Shown here: piece by piece, positions 15,902 to 23,627 of the stretch | Numbering within the stretch: position 1 is the first letter of the stretch | How the letters are laid out: each line of letters starts with the position of its first letter | Origin: CAZMFZ01 sp964565665 | GTDB taxonomy: Bacteria > Bacteroidota > Bacteroidia > Cytophagales > UBA9547 | DNA: 42,777 nt | Direction: 5' to 3' | Assembly: GCA_964565665.1 (NCBI GenBank) | Contig: CAZMFZ010000013.1 | Location: 1 to 42,777, forward strand | Notes under the pieces: generated by a model | The model's input: the letters and a program-made list of their open reading frames with translations, nothing else | Databases searched by the model: none | Told to the model about the DNA's origin: nothing | Made by a program: the position numbers and the translations under genes

Positions 15902-17242
15902 TTAGGCAGTTATCATTTCTTTTCTGTAAACCACTCCCTTTTTCGAGGCCTCTTCAGGGTGCCTTATATGCCATTCAAATTCGTCTCTGAAATGCCGGAT
16001 GTGGCTTGCTACAGGCCAGGCAGCGGCATCTCCAAGAGGGCAGATGGTATTCCCTTCTATTTTCTTAGCAATATCTACCAATAAATCAATATCTTGTTCA
16101 TGGCCATGGCCATGCTCGATTCTGTGCAGTACCTTTTCCATCCAGCCTGTTCCTTCTCGGCAAGGTGAACATTGCCCGCACGATTCGTGATGATAAAAAC
16201 GAGAGAAATTCCAAAGGTTTTTTACCATACATGACTCTTCATCGTAAGCTATAAAACCGCCTGAACCAAGCATTGATCCAGTGGCAAATCCGCCATCAGA
16301 CAAAGATTCATAGCTCATTAAGCGGGTATCGCCATTGGCAGTTTTGAATAATAAATTGGCAGGCAAAACCGGCACAGATGAACCACCAGGCACGCAAGCT
16401 TTTAATTTTCTATTTTTCCAAATACCTCCGCAGTATTCATCACTCATTAAAAACTCTTCTACAGGAAGCCCCAATTCTAGCTCGTATACTCCTGGTTTAT
16501 TTATGCTTCCGCCAGCTGAAATCAATTTTGTTCCAGTTGATTTTCCAATGCCAATTTTGGCATATTCTTCACCACCATTGTTGATTATCCAAGAAGTAGA
16601 AGCTATAGTTTCCACATTATTTACTACGGTAGGGCAGCCATATAAGCCTTTAATTGCTGGAAAAGGAGGTTTCATTCTCGGATTTCCGCGTTTGCCTTCC
16701 AAAGATTCTATCAATGCTGTTTCTTCGCCACAAATATAAGCACCCGCACCGCAATGTACGTGTACATCTAAATCGTAGCCCGTACCAAGGATATTTTTAC
16801 CTAAAAATCCTTTTGCGTACGCCTCATTAATTGCTTTCTCAAGAATGCGAACAACATACATTAACTCGCCTCTCACATATATATATGCAGTATTGGCTCC
16901 CAAAGCAAAACTTGATACAATCATTCCCTCAATCAAAGTATGAGGCGTTTTTGCCATTAAATAGCGGTCTTTGAATGTACCTGGCTCGCTTTCATCGGCA
17001 TTGCATACCAAGTAACGAGGCACGCCCTCAGGCTTGGCAATAAAACTCCACTTCATACCTGCTGGAAATCCTGCTCCGCCTCTACCTCTCAAACCTGATT
17101 TTTTTACTTCTTCTACCACAGCTTCTGGGGCCATAGTTTTCAAAGCTTTTTCTACGGCACGGTAGCCGCCTTTGGCACGATACACTTCAAAAGTTTCTAT
17201 GCCAGGTTCGGCAATGTTTTCGGTTAATATTTTAATGGGCAT
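15902..17242 (-). CDS. nuoF: NADH-quinone oxidoreductase subunit F
   Basis: NuoF is the NADH-binding, FMN-carrying subunit of complex I. The 446-residue product has the FMN/NADH region GLRGRGGAGFPAGMKW and YICGEETALIESLEG, plus the ligands of a [4Fe-4S] cluster in ESCGQCSPCREGT with the fourth cysteine in NTICPLGD. It is the last gene of this nuo cluster. The gene after it is mutL in the opposite direction, so nuoG and the membrane subunits H-N must lie elsewhere. Confidence 0.97.
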   Translation of the reverse strand: MPIKILTENIAEPGIETFEVYRAKGGYRAVEKALKTMAPEAVVEEVKKSGLRGRGGAGFPAGMKWSFIAKPEGVPRYLVCNADESEPGTFKDRYLMAKTPHTLIEGMIVSSFALGANTAYIYVRGELMYVVRILEKAINEAYAKGFLGKNILGTGYDLDVHVHCGAGAYICGEETALIESLEGKRGNPRMKPPFPAIKGLYGCPTVVNNVETIASTSWIINNGGEEYAKIGIGKSTGTKLISAGGSINKPGVYELELGLPVEEFLMSDEYCGGIWKNRKLKACVPGGSSVPVLPANLLFKTANGDTRLMSYESLSDGGFATGSMLGSGGFIAYDEESCMVKNLWNFSRFYHHESCGQCSPCREGTGWMEKVLHRIEHGHGHEQDIDLLVDIAKKIEGNTICPLGDAAAWPVASHIRHFRDEFEWHIRHPEEASKKGVVYRKEMITA

Positions 17243-17262
17243 AATTCACCTGTTAATTTCAA

Positions 17263-17379
17263 TTAATTAAATACTTCTATATTTTTATTGATAATAATAC
17301 TGCTTGTAAATAATGAAACAAGACCGATGACAACGATCCCAATGGCAATCATTCCGAATAATATTTTTGGATCATTCAT
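17263..17379 (-). CDS. Small one-helix membrane protein, module gene A (nuoE-nuoF gap)
   Basis: A 38-residue frame starting MNDPKILFGMIAIG. A single hydrophobic segment spans about residues 7-33, followed by a short polar tail. It lies between nuoE and nuoF on the operon strand, 20 bases before nuoF. Its ATG overlaps the end of the decayed gene B1 (CATGAATGA read in two frames). Three analogues occupy the other nuo gaps. I do not recognise the family. Intact frame, position and recurrence suggest a real gene. Confidence 0.6.
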   Translation of the reverse strand: MNDPKILFGMIAIGIVVIGLVSLFTSSIIINKNIEVFN

Positions 17380-17617
17380 GGTTATTGACAATTTGCAAGT
17401 CTGTTTTTCTGTCTAAATAGAATGGTAAAGCGTAAACTAATTGTGCAGAAAATAATATAATTCATCATACAAAGAGGAAATGGAAAAGATACTTGCCCTG
17501 ATTTTCTTCTGTTATTAAATATCCAATTAAGCTTCCTAAAACAATTACTACCGTTGTGAAAGAAGTTGAGAATAGTAACTTATTAAAACTAATATTCTCT
17601 TTTAAATAATCTTTCAT
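17372..17617 (-). pseudogene. Two-helix membrane protein, module gene B1, interrupted by stops
   Basis: It starts 6 bases after the nuoE stop. The frame reads MKDYLKENISFNKLLFSTSF, a first hydrophobic segment TTVVIVLGSLIGYLI, a loop TEENQGKYLF, then two successive TGA codons. The same frame continues IILFSAQLVYALPFYLDRKT and ends NNHE, overlapping gene A. The intact ancestor would have about 80 residues with two membrane helices and a basic tail. It resembles B2 and B2b by eye (KxYxxEN start). Not assigned to any family. Confidence 0.6.
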
Positions 17618-17623
17618 GTACTA

Positions 17624-18172
17624 TTAAAACCAAACCCTGCTTATTTTATTTTCAGCAATGGCCTCATCAATTATCTCATCAACTTTTTGTTCAGTCAAGT
17701 GTTCGTGGTATTTGAGGCCGCACTGCATTACCGGTGCTGTACCACAAGCTGCCAAGCATTCTACAGTTTTTAATGTAAACATGCCATCTGGAGTAGTTTG
17801 CCCTGCAACTATTCCTAGTTTATTCTCGATATATTCAACTATCTCTTCTGCGCCTCTCAACCAGCAAGGGCTTGTGCGACACACTTCAAATACATATTTG
17901 CCAACTGGTTTGGTATAGTACTGTGAGTAGAAAGTGGCCACTTCGTAAACTTCTATTGGTTCAATTTTAAGAATCGAAGCCACATAATCCATTACATCGC
18001 TTCCCAACCAGCCGAATTCCTGCTGTGCCAAATGCAAAAGCGGTAGAATAGCTGATTTCTGCTTTCCCTCTGGATATTTTGAAAGATGTTTATCAACTAC
18101 TTTCATTGCTTCTTGAGAAAATGCAACCTCCATACCTTGTAGGGTATGGGTATCGTGTGAATAGGCACTCAT
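17624..18172 (-). CDS. nuoE: NADH-quinone oxidoreductase subunit E
   Basis: NuoE is the 24-kDa subunit of the complex I NADH-dehydrogenase module and carries a [2Fe-2S] cluster. The 182-residue product has the thioredoxin-like C-terminal domain with the four ligand cysteines in CRTSPC and CLAAC (VECLAACGTAPVMQCG). The helical N-terminal half contains KQKSAILPLLHLAQQEFG. It lies 6 bases after the Uma2 gene and 6 bases before gene B1, so the native nuoD-E-F spacing is broken on both sides. Confidence 0.97.
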   Translation of the reverse strand: MSAYSHDTHTLQGMEVAFSQEAMKVVDKHLSKYPEGKQKSAILPLLHLAQQEFGWLGSDVMDYVASILKIEPIEVYEVATFYSQYYTKPVGKYVFEVCRTSPCWLRGAEEIVEYIENKLGIVAGQTTPDGMFTLKTVECLAACGTAPVMQCGLKYHEHLTEQKVDEIIDEAIAENKISRVWF

Positions 18173-18178
18173 ATTATT

Positions 18179-18772
18179 TTATTTAGCAATATCGAATTGA
18201 AAATCAAAATTTATATCTGCATATATGTTGGCCAAATTTAAATCTAAATCAATTGTTTTGATTTGAATTTTCGCCTCCAAACCTTTAAATCCTCCCTGTG
18301 TCCAATTAAAATCATCTACCTTATAAAAACATTCTATGAAAGGGCGATCTTGGTAAATTAAAATATATTCCTTGAAAGTTCTAGCGGCTCTATACATTCC
18401 AAGCTTTACAGACTTATCATACTGTTCGGTTGACTTAGAAAGAACTTCTATTAAAACAGCAGGGTTTAATATTGTATCTTTAACTTCATCTGAAAATTTA
18501 GGAGTATCGCACAAAATCACCATATCTGGATAGGCATAAAATGGGAATTCTGGTTCATAAACTCGTAAATCATTGAAAAAAGGCTTAGATTTTTTGTGTT
18601 GTAAGAATGGGGAAATTTCTGTGGAAAGATTTGAAATAGTAACATTATACCTAAAGGAAGCCCCACCCAAAGCGTACATGGCTCCCTTGTAATATTCATT
18701 CTTAAAAGGGGATGTTCTCTCCATTTTGAGATAGTCTTCTTCGTAAATATAGATGTTGGGTTGTGCAGACAT
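18179..18772 (-). CDS. Uma2-family (DUF820) putative endonuclease
   Basis: A 197-residue protein, start taken at ATG 18772 (MSAQPNIYIYEEDYLKMER); an upstream TTG would add three residues. It has the PD-(D/E)xK-like core of Uma2/DUF820: KNEYYKGAMYALGGAS, AYPDMVILCDTP, PAVLIEVLSKSTEQYDKSVK, FKEYILIYQDRPFIECF. The frame is intact. The family is abundant in bacteria with poorly known function, often on mobile or expanding loci. Here it sits between nuoD (15-base gap) and nuoE (6-base gap) on the operon strand and must be cotranscribed. A decayed relative lies at 41505-41936. Confidence 0.88.
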   Translation of the reverse strand: MSAQPNIYIYEEDYLKMERTSPFKNEYYKGAMYALGGASFRYNVTISNLSTEISPFLQHKKSKPFFNDLRVYEPEFPFYAYPDMVILCDTPKFSDEVKDTILNPAVLIEVLSKSTEQYDKSVKLGMYRAARTFKEYILIYQDRPFIECFYKVDDFNWTQGGFKGLEAKIQIKTIDLDLNLANIYADINFDFQFDIAK

Positions 18773-18787
18773 ACGATTCAAATATAT

Positions 18788-20002
18788 TTAAGCATCTAAT
18801 TCCCCTGCAATCACATTTAAAGAACTCATGGTAACGATTGCATCTGAAATTACTGAACCCTTCACCAATTCAGGAAATGCCTGATAATAAATAAAGCATG
18901 GTCTGCGGAAATGCAAACGGTAAGGTGTACGCCCGCCATCGCTTATTAAATAGAAACCTAATTCTCCATTTGCACCTTCTACGGCATGGTAAACTTCACC
19001 AATAGGAGCATCAATTTCTCCCATCACCACTTTGAAATGATAAATCAAAGCTTCCATCTTGGTGTAAACATCTTGTTTTTTTGGCAGATAAATACCTGGA
19101 GCTTCTGCATGATATACGCCAGCAGGCTCTTTTTCAATTTTTATTAGTGCTTGTTCAATAATGCGAATACTTTGTCGAATTTCTTCAGAATTAACCTGGA
19201 AGCGATCGTAGGCATCTCCATTCAGCCCTACTGGAACATCAAATTCAAATTCTTCATAAGAACTATAAGGATTCATTACCCGAACATCGTAGTCAACACC
19301 TGCAGCCCTAAGATTTGGGCCTGTAAATCCATAATTTAGAGCCCTTTCGGCTGAAATAGGACCACAACCTATCATTCTGTCCATGAAAATGCGGTTTCTT
19401 TCCAACATTCCATTGAATTCTTCATAGATTTTGGGGAAATCCTTTACAAACTTCCGAATTTTCAAGAATGTATTTTCATTGAAATCGCGTTCAAACCCAC
19501 CAATGCGGCCGATATTGGTAGTCAATCTTGCTCCACAAACTTCTTCATAAATGTCGTATATTTTTTCGCGCTCTTGCATGACATACAAAAAGCCAGTCAA
19601 TGCACCAGTATCAACCCCCAAAATACTATTGCAAATCAAATGATCGGAAATGCGAGCCAATTCCATAATGATTACCCGCATATATTCTACTCTTTTGGGG
19701 AGTTGAATGCCCAAGAGTTTTTCAACCGTCATGTGCCAACCCATATTATTTATGGGTGATGAACAGTAGTTCATACGGTCTGTAAGCGGTGTTATTTGGT
19801 AAAATGGCCTGCGTTCTGCCAATTTCTCAAAAGCACGGTGGATATAGCCAATAGTGGATTCGCTTGACACAATTTTCTCCCCATCAACCTCAAGAATATT
19901 TTGAAAAACTCCATGGGTAGCAGGATGTGTAGGCCCTAAGTTGATGGTAACGGTCTCTTTCTCAAGCTCATTTACCAGTTGAATGTGTGTCTGTTCGCTC
20001 AT
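18788..20002 (-). CDS. nuoD: NADH-quinone oxidoreductase subunit D
   Basis: NuoD is the 49-kDa subunit of complex I lining the quinone-binding site with NuoB. The 404-residue product shows the family sequence throughout: LGPTHPATHGV near the start, GYIHRAFEKLAERRPFYQ, DRMNYCSSPINN, ARISDHLICNS, GANGELGFYLISDGG and RRPCFIYYQAFPEL. The quinone-site histidine of THPATHG is present. nuoC and nuoD are separate genes here. A 3-base gap separates it from the small membrane protein upstream. Confidence 0.97.
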   Translation of the reverse strand: MSEQTHIQLVNELEKETVTINLGPTHPATHGVFQNILEVDGEKIVSSESTIGYIHRAFEKLAERRPFYQITPLTDRMNYCSSPINNMGWHMTVEKLLGIQLPKRVEYMRVIIMELARISDHLICNSILGVDTGALTGFLYVMQEREKIYDIYEEVCGARLTTNIGRIGGFERDFNENTFLKIRKFVKDFPKIYEEFNGMLERNRIFMDRMIGCGPISAERALNYGFTGPNLRAAGVDYDVRVMNPYSSYEEFEFDVPVGLNGDAYDRFQVNSEEIRQSIRIIEQALIKIEKEPAGVYHAEAPGIYLPKKQDVYTKMEALIYHFKVVMGEIDAPIGEVYHAVEGANGELGFYLISDGGRTPYRLHFRRPCFIYYQAFPELVKGSVISDAIVTMSSLNVIAGELDA

Positions 20003-20005
20003 TTT

Positions 20006-20113
20006 CTAAATTGCCAGATCTTTAATAGTAGTATAACTGATTACAATAAATGGTATTATTAACACCACAACAATGGAAGCTATCATCGATATTTCAAATA
20101 TTTCAAGATTCAT
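20006..20113 (-). CDS. Small one-helix membrane protein, module gene A2b (nuoC-nuoD gap)
   Basis: A 35-residue frame beginning MNLEIFEISM with a hydrophobic segment at about 10-27 and the polar tail TTIKDLAI. It ends 3 bases before nuoD. Its ATG overlaps the last codons of the decayed gene B2b, as in the other pairs. Unrecognised; kept because arrangement and hydropathy repeat in four places. Confidence 0.55.
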   Translation of the reverse strand: MNLEIFEISMIASIVVVLIIPFIVISYTTIKDLAI

Positions 20114-20352
20114 GGTTTGGGGTATTTATGTCTGTTTATATTCTGGAAAACAATGAAATTACAACTACAGAAATCATATTAATGATTAAGAATCCTAGGG
20201 AAGATATCAAAGGTCTTTTCTATTGTTCCCAAAATCATTTCTAAGAAATAGTGAAATCAAGCTTCCGATTACAAGAACACCAGTATAAGTGAAAGAGGTG
20301 ACTATTTGCAAATTAAGCTTACTATTTTCTTCAAGATATTTTTTCTTTATCA
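20103..20352 (-). pseudogene. Two-helix membrane protein, module gene B2b, frameshifted
   Basis: No ATG is found. The frame reads KKYLEENSKLNLQIVTSF, TYTGVLVIGSLISLFLRND and stops after NNRKDL. In another frame it continues LGFLIINMISVVVISLFSRI and, after one stop, TDINTPNHES, ending over the start of gene A2b. The N-terminal motif matches B1 and B2. It has lost its start and carries one frameshift and one stop, so it is a clear relic. Confidence 0.55.
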
Positions 20353-20363
20353 GCCTTAATTGA

Positions 20364-20495
20364 CTAATTCATTGCTAATTTCTTGTCATTTCTACCTTCA
20401 ACTGCCATTTGATATGACCAACAGAACAGTAAACCTGCAAAGGAAAGACCTGATAAAACAACAAAATTCCAGATTACTAACTCAATTATTTTCAT
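20364..20495 (-). CDS. Small one-helix membrane protein, module gene A2 (nuoC-nuoD gap)
   Basis: A 43-residue frame, MKIIELVIWNFVVLSGLSFA and onwards, with one hydrophobic segment (about 5-27) and a polar tail (VEGRNDKKLAMN). It is the same length as the A gene in the nuoA-nuoB gap. Its ATG overlaps the 3' end of gene B2. The frame is intact while its partner is broken. No family recognised. Confidence 0.6.
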   Translation of the reverse strand: MKIIELVIWNFVVLSGLSFAGLLFCWSYQMAVEGRNDKKLAMN

Positions 20496-20729
20496 TGTCC
20501 TTTAATTTTTCAATGTTGGTTTTAATCCTACCATTCAAATAAAAAAGACAGCTTGCTGCCCTGTAACAATAACAATACCTGCAAAGACGCTCAATAAAAC
20601 CTTTGGGTCTTTCAAATTTGCATTGAGCCACAATCCAAACTCAGCACCAATCAGTAATACGATTGCATCATAACCTGAGGTGAACTTGGCTTAATCAAAC
20701 TTGCTATTCTCTTCCATATAATTTTTCAT
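20482..20729 (-). pseudogene. Two-helix membrane protein, module gene B2, interrupted
   Basis: It starts 9 bases after the nuoC stop: MKNYMEENSKFD, a TAA at codon 13, then in the same frame AKFTSGYDAIVLLIGAEFG, a loop NANLKDPKV and LLSVFAGIVIVTGQQAVFF. A one-base shift in a run of T gives YLNGRIKTNIEKLKDNENN, ending over the start of gene A2. The best-preserved two-helix layout of the four copies: polar start, helix, short loop, helix, basic tail, about 82 residues. Confidence 0.6.
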
Positions 20730-20738
20730 TCCTAAAAC

Positions 20739-21239
20739 TCATCTTCCAAAAAAAGAATCTTTCTTGTCAACCCTATTTGGGTCTTCCAAAGGATATTCTT
20801 TTCGCATAGGAAATACTTCCATCTCGTCAACATTCAATATGCGTTTCAAATTTGGATGGCCTTCGAACAAAATACCATAGAAATCGAAAGTCTCTCTTTC
20901 CATCCAATTTGCGGCTGCGTACACACCGGTGGCTGTTGCAATTGCCGGATTTTCAACAGGGAGAAAGAATTTTAATCTTAATCTAGTATTTGTAGTAAGG
21001 CTATGCAAATGATAGACTACACACAAGGGCAATAAATTGTCAGGGTAATGAACTCCGGTTAAGTCGGTCATGAACTGAAATTTTAATTCAGGCTCATCGT
21101 ACAAATATTGCAAAACCTCAATATTTAGGTCTTTCGCCATTGTCAATGACAATAAACCATATTGTTCTTGATGAGAAATTACTTTTTCGCCAAATTTTTC
21201 CCTTATTTTATTTAATACCAATTCGTTGCTCAATGCCAT
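20739..21239 (-). CDS. nuoC: NADH-quinone oxidoreductase subunit C
   Basis: NuoC is the 30-kDa hydrophilic subunit of complex I that bridges NuoB and NuoD in the connecting arm. The 166-residue product carries the family signature WMERETFDFYGILFEGHPNL followed by the conserved RILNVDE and RKEYPLED near the C-terminus. It is 59 bases downstream of nuoB and directly upstream of two membrane-protein relics that separate it from nuoD. Confidence 0.96.
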   Translation of the reverse strand: MALSNELVLNKIREKFGEKVISHQEQYGLLSLTMAKDLNIEVLQYLYDEPELKFQFMTDLTGVHYPDNLLPLCVVYHLHSLTTNTRLRLKFFLPVENPAIATATGVYAAANWMERETFDFYGILFEGHPNLKRILNVDEMEVFPMRKEYPLEDPNRVDKKDSFFGR

Positions 21240-21298
21240 ATATAATTGAAATTAGATATATAATTTCTATAGTTTTTTTTCTATGTTGTTATCAAAAA

Positions 21299-21850
21299 TC
21301 AGGCTTCTAAAAATTGATACTTATCTAATAATTTTTTATACGGTTCAGAATCTCTTCTGTCTAACTTTTCAGTTGTGGCCAATCTTTGTATTTGCATAAA
21401 TCCGTCAATAATTTGCTCTGGTCTTGGCGGGCAACCGGGTACATACACATCTACTGGGATCACTTCATCAATGCCTTGCAGCACGCTATAAGTGTCGAAT
21501 ATACCACCGCTTGATGCACAAGCACCTACAGCCATTACCCATTTGGGTTCGGCCATTTGTTCATAAACTTGCCTAAGCACAGGTGCCATTTTCTTGGCAA
21601 TTGTTCCCATCACCATCAATACATCGGCTTGGCGAGGCGAAAATGATACTCTTTCAGAACCAAATCGCGAAAAATCGTAAGTGGAACCCATGGTTGCCAT
21701 AAATTCGATTCCGCAGCACGAAGTTGCGAAAGGCAATGGCCAGAGCGAATTGGCACGAGCTGCACCAATAACGCTATCGAGCGAGGTGGCGAAAAAGCCA
21801 GGTCCTTCAACTCCTGGTGGTGTATCTAATGTTTTTAATTTATCTGCCAT
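21299..21850 (-). CDS. nuoB: NADH-quinone oxidoreductase subunit B
   Basis: NuoB (PSST) holds the terminal [4Fe-4S] cluster N2 that reduces quinone. The 183-residue product has the cluster ligands in FATSCCGIEF, MAVGACASSGG and VYVPGCPPRPE, and the conserved SFSPRQADVLMVMGTIA. It follows the module genes in the nuoA-nuoB gap with 48 bases of leader. Confidence 0.97.
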   Translation of the reverse strand: MADKLKTLDTPPGVEGPGFFATSLDSVIGAARANSLWPLPFATSCCGIEFMATMGSTYDFSRFGSERVSFSPRQADVLMVMGTIAKKMAPVLRQVYEQMAEPKWVMAVGACASSGGIFDTYSVLQGIDEVIPVDVYVPGCPPRPEQIIDGFMQIQRLATTEKLDRRDSEPYKKLLDKYQFLEA

Positions 21851-21898
21851 AATTATTGTCTTTTATTGTGTGAGAAAGCCTACTGCTTAGGTACTAAA

Positions 21899-22030
21899 CT
21901 AAATCTTTCTCAATTGGTTCTCTCTTTCGGTTTTTCGATCGTTAACCTCCATATATACTACAACTGAGATAGCAAATAAACCTATTAAACTCATTAAAAA
22001 CATGATTGTGTAATACGCAAGTGTTCCCAT
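21899..22030 (-). CDS. Small one-helix membrane protein, module gene A3 (nuoA-nuoB gap)
   Basis: A 43-residue frame, MGTLAYYTIMFLMSLIGLFA and onwards, with one hydrophobic segment (about 4-27) and a strongly charged tail (VNDRKTERENQLRKI). It lies on the operon strand 48 bases before nuoB and partly overlaps an extended reading frame of gene B3. It is intact. No known family, and not a standard complex I subunit to my knowledge. Confidence 0.6.
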   Translation of the reverse strand: MGTLAYYTIMFLMSLIGLFAISVVVYMEVNDRKTERENQLRKI

Positions 22031-22273
22031 TTTTATTATTTAATTTCGAAATTTCATTGTACTGTTTTCTAAGCAGATGTGCAATAAGCAGAATAAATGA
22101 TATGCTTACCCCTAAAAGGAGAATATTTTGAAAGTATACATCATATAATTTTTCTTTTGATATTAAAAGCCCTCCCATTCCAGAACCAACGATAATAAAA
22201 AAGCAAAGATGTATTTTGCAAATCCATTAAAGAATCTGACACGCTCGGTGATATATTCTTTTCCAAAGCTCAT
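21942..22273 (-). pseudogene. Two-helix membrane protein, module gene B3, frameshifted
   Basis: The ATG (22273) follows the nuoA stop with no gap. The frame MSFGKEYITERVRFFNGFAK, YIFAFLL stops at 22163. A shift of one base in the CTTTTTTATT run continues IIVGSGMGGLLISKEKLYDV, a second helix ILLLGVSISFILLIAHLL and the basic RKQYNEISKLNNK. The continuing frame to 21942 overlaps gene A3 and is probably not native, so the true 3' end is likely near 22020. The N-terminus differs from B1/B2, but the architecture is the same. Confidence 0.55.
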
Positions 22274-22638
22274 TTATTCCCAATCGAGCGCTTTTCTTTT
22301 GATTACATAGAAAAACCCGAACAACAAGAAAACCATAAAGACAAGCATCTCTACAAAGCCAAACAAACCTAGTTCTCTAAAATTTACAGCCCAAGGGTAC
22401 ATAAAGATAACTTCGACATCGAATAATACAAACAATATAGCGGTAAGAAAATATTTTACAGAAAAAGGGCTTCGGGCATTACCAACGGATTCTATGCCGC
22501 ATTCGAAGCTTTCAAGTTTGTGAGCTGTTTTTTTCTTGGGGCCTAAAAAATGCGTTCCAACCATGGTTGTANNNNNNNNNNGCCCATGGCAAATAGAAAT
22601 TGGAGGAAAATAGGCAGGTAATCTACAGGCAGGCTCAT
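22274..22638 (-). CDS. nuoA: NADH-quinone oxidoreductase subunit A, with assembly gap
   Basis: NuoA is a three-helix membrane subunit at the junction of the complex I arms. The true start is the ATG at 22638, reading MSLPVDYLPIFLQFLFAMG. A run of ten N (22572-22581) follows, and then the sequence resumes TTMVGTHFLGPKKKTAHKLE, FECGIESVGNARSPFSVKYF and FDVEVIFMYPWAVNF. The ten N break the frame; eight missing bases would restore it. An upstream out-of-frame ATG gives a spurious N-terminus. First gene of the nuo operon. Confidence 0.93.
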
Positions 22639-22665
22639 GCGGCAAATGTGTTACTTTAACAAAAA

Positions 22666-22696
22666 CAAAAATATGGGTATTCTGGCCGCAAACAAA
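22666..22696 (-). promoter_or_regulatory. Bacteroidota-type promoter of the nuo operon
   Basis: On the minus strand TTTG (22693-22696) is followed after 19 bases by TATTTTTG (22666-22673), a full match to the Bacteroidota vegetative promoter. It lies 28 bases before the nuoA start, in the divergent region shared with the alpha/beta hydrolase gene. Confidence 0.65.
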
Positions 22697-22799
22697 ATTT
22701 TAAGCAAAATAGAAGGTTTCCAAATTATAAAAAAAGTTATATTCGAAAGAAATAGATATTTGTACTACAAAACAAAAAATTCGACAATTAAAAACACAC

Positions 22800-23627
22800 T
22801 TGAAAACCCTGTTTATCCATCATAATGAATCAAAATTAGCCATTGTTAAATTTGGCAATGGAGTTAAAGTAATGATTTGTTTTCATGGTTATGGTCTTGA
22901 TAAAAATTCTTTTTTACAATTTGAGGAAAAGTATGGAAAGGAATATACAATGTATTCTTTCGATTCATTTGCCCACGGGAAAAGCCAATATGGAAATGGT
23001 GAAAACGCCCTAGAATTAGAGGAATGGAAAAATTATCTACTCAATTTTTTAGATCAAGAGAAGATTGAAAAATTCTCAATACTTTCATTTAGCATGGGTG
23101 GAAAAATTGCCCTTTGTACACTCGAATTGTTTTATTCTCGAGTTGAAAAAATGATTTTGATAGCTCCTGATGGTATAAAAACGAATTTTTGGTATAATGC
23201 CACCACTTATCCGGGAATACTTAACAAGGCTTTTAGATATACGGTTTTCTATCCAAGTATATATTTCAATATGATTGAAATTTTGAAATTCTTGAGATTG
23301 TCTGATAAAAGTTTGTTGAAATTTTCTGAGTTTGAGATGAATACGGCAACCAAGCGTGTAAAAGTTTATTTTGCTTGGATGATTTACCGAAATTTCAGAC
23401 CAAATCTTGAGCATATAATTCAATTTTCAACCGAAAGAAAAATTGGGTTTGAGTTCTACACTGGTAAATACGACAGAATAATTCAGACAAAACATATTGA
23501 TGCATTTGTAAACAGGCTGACCTTTGTAAAACATATTGAATTTGAATGCGGACATACCAATCTTATGAAGCAAGTTTCACAAATTTCTAATTCTACTATA
23601 AATAAATTATGTCAAAAATATTTTTAA
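22800..23627 (+). CDS. Alpha/beta hydrolase
   Basis: A 275-residue alpha/beta-hydrolase fold protein. ICFHGYGLDKNSF supplies the oxyanion-hole HG motif, SFSMGGKIAL the nucleophile serine elbow, TGKYDRII the acid and FECGHTNLM the catalytic histidine. There is no signal peptide. The start is probably the TTG at 22800, since the first in-frame ATG would remove the first beta strands. It overlaps the next gene by 19 bases. The substrate cannot be told. Confidence 0.82.
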   Translation: MKTLFIHHNESKLAIVKFGNGVKVMICFHGYGLDKNSFLQFEEKYGKEYTMYSFDSFAHGKSQYGNGENALELEEWKNYLLNFLDQEKIEKFSILSFSMGGKIALCTLELFYSRVEKMILIAPDGIKTNFWYNATTYPGILNKAFRYTVFYPSIYFNMIEILKFLRLSDKSLLKFSEFEMNTATKRVKVYFAWMIYRNFRPNLEHIIQFSTERKIGFEFYTGKYDRIIQTKHIDAFVNRLTFVKHIEFECGHTNLMKQVSQISNSTINKLCQKYF

